Origin: Bacteroidia bacterium
Lineage (GTDB): Bacteria > Bacteroidota > Bacteroidia > Bacteroidales > CAJPTX01
Direction of reading: 5' to 3'
NCBI GenBank assembly: GCA_905373665.1
Contig: CAJPTV010000110.1
Coordinates: forward strand, 1-6,974
Length of the DNA stretch: 6,974 bases
Positions within the stretch are counted from its first letter, which is position 1; every line of letters begins with the position of its first letter. Of the stretch, positions 4,300-6,974 are shown one piece after another. The notes beneath the pieces are model-generated. The model searched no databases, was not told the DNA's origin, and worked only from the letters and a program-made list of their open reading frames with translations. The position numbers were made by a program, and so were the translations under genes.

Positions 4300-6702
4300 A
4301 TGAAGTTACGGATATCTTTACTAGTAGCCTTATTCGCCTTTGCTAGCCTCTTGCCACGCGCATGGGGGCGTGAAGCGCTGCGCGAGACGACGATTTACGG
4401 GAAGATCAGTTGCCATGGGAATGGCATCGCCCTTGCGACCATATCCTTGGTTGGGACGAGTGCAGGTACGTCGTCAGATAGTGATGGTCATTACCGTTTG
4501 CGGAATGTCCATGAGGGGCGTCACCAGCTTATGGTGCGTTGCATCGGTTACCACGATGTTTCGCAAGAAGTGCACCTTACGCCGGGGCAACACCTTGAGC
4601 TCAATATTGAGTTAAAGGAGGACTTGTTGGAGATGGATGCCGTGGTCGTTACGGGGGATAAGGAGGCTCTCCGACGGCGCGAGACCTCTACGATAGTCAA
4701 TACGGTGAGTCCTCGGATTTTAGGCGCGGCGAGTGCCCGTACGATTAGCGAAGGGCTGACCTACATCCCGGGGGTACGAATGGAGAATAACTGTCAGAAC
4801 TGCGGTTTTAACCAAGTACGCTTGAATGGATTGGCGGGCGAGTATACGCAGATTCTTGTCGACGGCTACCCGATATTTAGCGGACTGATGGGGGTGTATG
4901 GGATGGAGCTCATCCCCTCGAACATGATATCTCGTATCGAGGTGCAACGAGGGGGCGGGAGCGCACTTTATGGGAGTAACGCCGTGGCGGGGACGGTCAA
5001 CATCATCCTTCAAGACCCTCAGACGAATACTTTTGAAGCAGGGGGGAGCACAGCCTTCTCTGGGGTTGGCGTCGGTAAGGGGGGCGCGGTGACGCCCGAC
5101 TATAACGTTTCGTTCAACTCTTCTAATATTTTGGAGAATAACAAGACGGGGCTTGCCGTATATGGGAATTATCGTCATCGGCTGGCATATGATACCGACG
5201 GGGATGGTTACTCCGAGTTCCCGCGGCTTATCAATGGGACGATTGGGGCGCGGCTCTTCCAGCGGCTCGGCGAACGGGGGAAGGTTTCCCTATCCTACTT
5301 TCATATTACAGAGGATCGACGTGGGGGGGATCAGTTTGACAAACCTGCCCACGAGGCTAATATTACCGAACAGCCTCGTCACAATGTCAATAGCGGTTCG
5401 TTAGTCTACCACCTTCTTACGCGCTCGAACGACCAATTGACCTTGAATGCCTCGATGATGAACGTAGATCGAGAGTCGTATTATGGGGGGCTTTCGAGCG
5501 GGCATCCGTTAAAAGATTATGGGCTGACCTCCAATCTTAGTTATAGTTTCGGGGGGCAGTATGCCGCACATTTCGGCAATGGGACATTGCTCGGCGGGAT
5601 TGACTTCAACGGGGAACAGCTCAAGGATTCAAAGCCCGGTAATCGAGACTACAGTACCACGCCCGCTACGGAGAATCCGACACTCGTGGTGTCAGACCAA
5701 CAGACACAGACATTCGGCGGTTTTGTGCAGTATAGCCATAAACTTGGCGCAACGACGCTGACGGTGGGGAGCCGCCTCGACCGTTACGACATTTACGAAC
5801 GGGGGGCTGCGTCGCATTCGAGCCATCAAGGCGCTTTTGTCCCCGTACCACGCGCGAGCGTATTGGTGAACCTACTGCCGACGTTACAGTTTCGCGCCAA
5901 CTATTCGATGGGGTATCGCAAACCTCAACTCTACAACGAAGAGCTACACGTGGAGGTCGCAGGCGCTCGCCAAATCGTACAGCGGATAGCGGGAGATCTT
6001 CGGCGGGAGTCGTCGCATAGTGGGATGCTCTCGTTAGACTACAAAGAGGAGTTTGGAAAACACGGGTTGGGAGTATTGTTTGAGGGGTTCTACACGCGGC
6101 TTAACGATGCATTCATCAATATCCGGCACGATGAGGATGCGCAGGGCGTGGTGTTATTAGAACGGAGTAATCATAGCGCAGGGGCGCATATCTACGGACT
6201 CAATCTGGAGGTAAACTATGCATACGCCCCCAACTTAGCCTTTAAGCTCGGCGGGACGCTTCAACGTGGTGCGTATTTGGGGGATGTCCCCGCGGAGCTC
6301 AATAGTGGTCAACGGGATTTCCTGCGAGCGCCCAATGCATACGGTTTTTTAATGAGTAGTTGGCGTTTTTACCATGGTTTCTCTCTAGACGGGACATTCA
6401 ACCTTACCGGGCCGATGCGCGTCGTTTACGAGGGCACACAGGCGCGAAATGAGGCAGAGAAAGCCATCCTCGCCGCAGAGGGCTATTCTCTACGCACGAC
6501 CCCATGGTTCTACGACCTCGGCGCAAAGCTTGGTTATGATTTTCATCTGTGGGGCTCGACCTTTCAACTCTATACGGGAGTAAAGAATCTTCTTCATTCC
6601 TACCAAGACGACTTTGATAAGGGGGCAGAGCGTGCCTCGAGTTATGTGTATGGACCGATGCTGCCGCGTACGGTATATGTCGGTTTTAAGTTGAGCCACT
6701 AA
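4300..6702 (+). CDS. TonB-dependent outer-membrane receptor with CarboxypepD_reg-like domain
   Basis: The 800-residue protein has, in order: a signal peptide (about 1-23), a CarboxypepD_reg-like beta-sandwich (about 31-107, with GTSSDSDGHYRLRNV), a TonB-box-like DAVVVTG (113-119), a plug domain (about 125-240, with RLNGLAGEYTQILVDGYPIF and VQRGGGSALYGSNAVAGTVNI), and a barrel to the end. It imports a ligand across the outer membrane using TonB energy. The plug has a Cys165-x-x-Cys168 pair (NNCQNCGF), which I recall from a Bacteroidota group often annotated as iron, heme or siderophore receptors. In the barrel, GYRKPQ (538-543) and AGDL (564-567) sit where HmuR-like heme receptors have YRAP and NPDL; both are altered. 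The last residue is His rather than the usual aromatic. No SusD-like partner follows, so it is not a SusC/SusD pair. Substrate unknown; heme, iron or cobalamin are only possibilities. It is monocistronic within the window. Confidence 0.93.
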   Translation: MKLRISLLVALFAFASLLPRAWGREALRETTIYGKISCHGNGIALATISLVGTSAGTSSDSDGHYRLRNVHEGRHQLMVRCIGYHDVSQEVHLTPGQHLELNIELKEDLLEMDAVVVTGDKEALRRRETSTIVNTVSPRILGAASARTISEGLTYIPGVRMENNCQNCGFNQVRLNGLAGEYTQILVDGYPIFSGLMGVYGMELIPSNMISRIEVQRGGGSALYGSNAVAGTVNIILQDPQTNTFEAGGSTAFSGVGVGKGGAVTPDYNVSFNSSNILENNKTGLAVYGNYRHRLAYDTDGDGYSEFPRLINGTIGARLFQRLGERGKVSLSYFHITEDRRGGDQFDKPAHEANITEQPRHNVNSGSLVYHLLTRSNDQLTLNASMMNVDRESYYGGLSSGHPLKDYGLTSNLSYSFGGQYAAHFGNGTLLGGIDFNGEQLKDSKPGNRDYSTTPATENPTLVVSDQQTQTFGGFVQYSHKLGATTLTVGSRLDRYDIYERGAASHSSHQGAFVPVPRASVLVNLLPTLQFRANYSMGYRKPQLYNEELHVEVAGARQIVQRIAGDLRRESSHSGMLSLDYKEEFGKHGLGVLFEGFYTRLNDAFINIRHDEDAQGVVLLERSNHSAGAHIYGLNLEVNYAYAPNLAFKLGGTLQRGAYLGDVPAELNSGQRDFLRAPNAYGFLMSSWRFYHGFSLDGTFNLTGPMRVVYEGTQARNEAEKAILAAEGYSLRTTPWFYDLGAKLGYDFHLWGSTFQLYTGVKNLLHSYQDDFDKGAERASSYVYGPMLPRTVYVGFKLSH

Positions 6703-6840
6703 AAGATCGTGGTTCGTCACGCTGGCGCTAAGGGCGGTCCTCGCGCCGGACGTGCGGGGGTGGAGGGAAGGCGGCATGAAGGGTAAAATCGGAAATAAAA
6801 GCGCGCCGAAGGTGTGTCAAAATACGATTCTCCCTCTTCT
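6703..6840. other. Noncoding region behind the receptor gene, no terminator seen
   Basis: No gene is supported here. A GC-rich weak hairpin, GGCGC (6724-6728) with GCGCC (6743-6747), has a 14-nt loop and no T tract, so it is not a convincing terminator. A purine-rich block (about 6755-6780) and an A-rich block follow. How transcription of the receptor ends is not visible. Confidence 0.5.
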
Positions 6841-6885
6841 GTAGGGGTGTAGCGTGCTACACCCGCAACTCGCGGCAACGCCGCG
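6841..6885. repeat. Intergenic palindromic repeat, copy 1 (two hairpins)
   Basis: The first dyad is GGGTGTAGC (6845-6853) with GCTACACCC (6856-6864), a perfect 9-base inverted repeat with a 2-nt centre (8-bp stem with a CGTG loop in RNA). It is followed by CGCGGC/GCCGCG (6871-6885, loop AAC). The block 6841-6864 recurs at 6928-6951 with 20 of 24 bases identical. The structure resembles REP/BIME-type elements; no T tract follows, so it is not a standard terminator. Confidence 0.75.
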
Positions 6886-6927
6886 CAGCCTTCCCGTTTA
6901 TCCCTTTTCAACCGAATGGTGGGGTCC

Positions 6928-6967
6928 GTAGGGGCGCAGCATGCTACGCCCTGCGCCGTAAGGCGCA
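6928..6967. repeat. Intergenic palindromic repeat, copy 2 (two hairpins)
   Basis: GGGCGCAGC (6932-6940) and GCTACGCCC (6943-6951) form the same dyad as copy 1, with one T-A pair replaced by C-G and one C/A mismatch. It is followed directly by TGCGCC/GGCGCA (6952-6967, loop GTAA), a second hairpin of different sequence but the same position and size as in copy 1. The window ends seven bases later, so more copies may follow. Confidence 0.75.
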
Positions 6968-6974
6968 TAATGAA

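Noticed and set aside
4720..5178. Minus-strand open frame of 152 codons
   Set aside because: It is antisense to the conserved plug domain of the TonB receptor and shows no family motif.
6717..6968. Minus-strand open frame of 83 codons behind the receptor gene
   Set aside because: It spans both palindromic repeats, and its translation is Pro/Ala/Arg-rich with no hydrophobic core or motif, so a noncoding reading is preferred.

Overview
The window looks like a chromosomal segment of a Bacteroidota bacterium, most likely from Porphyromonas or a close relative. The evidence is the gene content (Bacteroidota-type AAA-ATPase/nuclease fusion, SusC-style N-terminal extension on the TonB receptor, FTGC lipoprotein lipobox, BadF-type sugar kinase), promoter boxes of the Bacteroidota TAnnTTTG type, and starts preceded by A-rich sequence rather than strong Shine-Dalgarno motifs. 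The genus is inferred; no rRNA or other taxonomic marker is present.

Layout. (1) 1-542, plus: the 3' end of a gene for an AAA-ATPase-like protein with a C-terminal PD-(D/E)XK nuclease-type domain, cut by the window edge. (2) 543-981: a long leader region with a -7 type promoter box (689-696), a possible 33-codon ORF carrying an 11-base C run (804-814), an intrinsic terminator (865-894) and a second, perfect 12-bp hairpin (906-943). (3) 982-1908, plus: a two-gene unit for a small outer-membrane beta-barrel protein and a small lipoprotein, closed by a strong terminator (1938-1966). (4) 1988-4165, minus: murF followed 21 nt later by a BadF/GlcNAc-kinase-family gene, a probable operon linking peptidoglycan precursor synthesis with amino-sugar phosphorylation. 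(5) 4166-4299: a divergent promoter region with a box for each direction. (6) 4300-6702, plus: a full-length TonB-dependent receptor with a CarboxypepD_reg-like N-terminal domain and a plug carrying a Cys-x-x-Cys pair. (7) 6703-6974: noncoding, with two copies of a palindromic two-hairpin repeat.

Most of the window is ordinary cell-envelope biology: wall precursor synthesis, a nutrient receptor, a small porin-like barrel and a lipoprotein. The least explained part is 689-981. The poly-C tract lies in a short ORF whose frame decides whether translation stops before two hairpins or runs through them to just short of the barrel gene. It could be a small RNA, an attenuator or a phase-variable switch, or the reading frame may be coincidental. 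I found no CRISPR array, tRNA, rRNA, insertion sequence or recognisable defence system.
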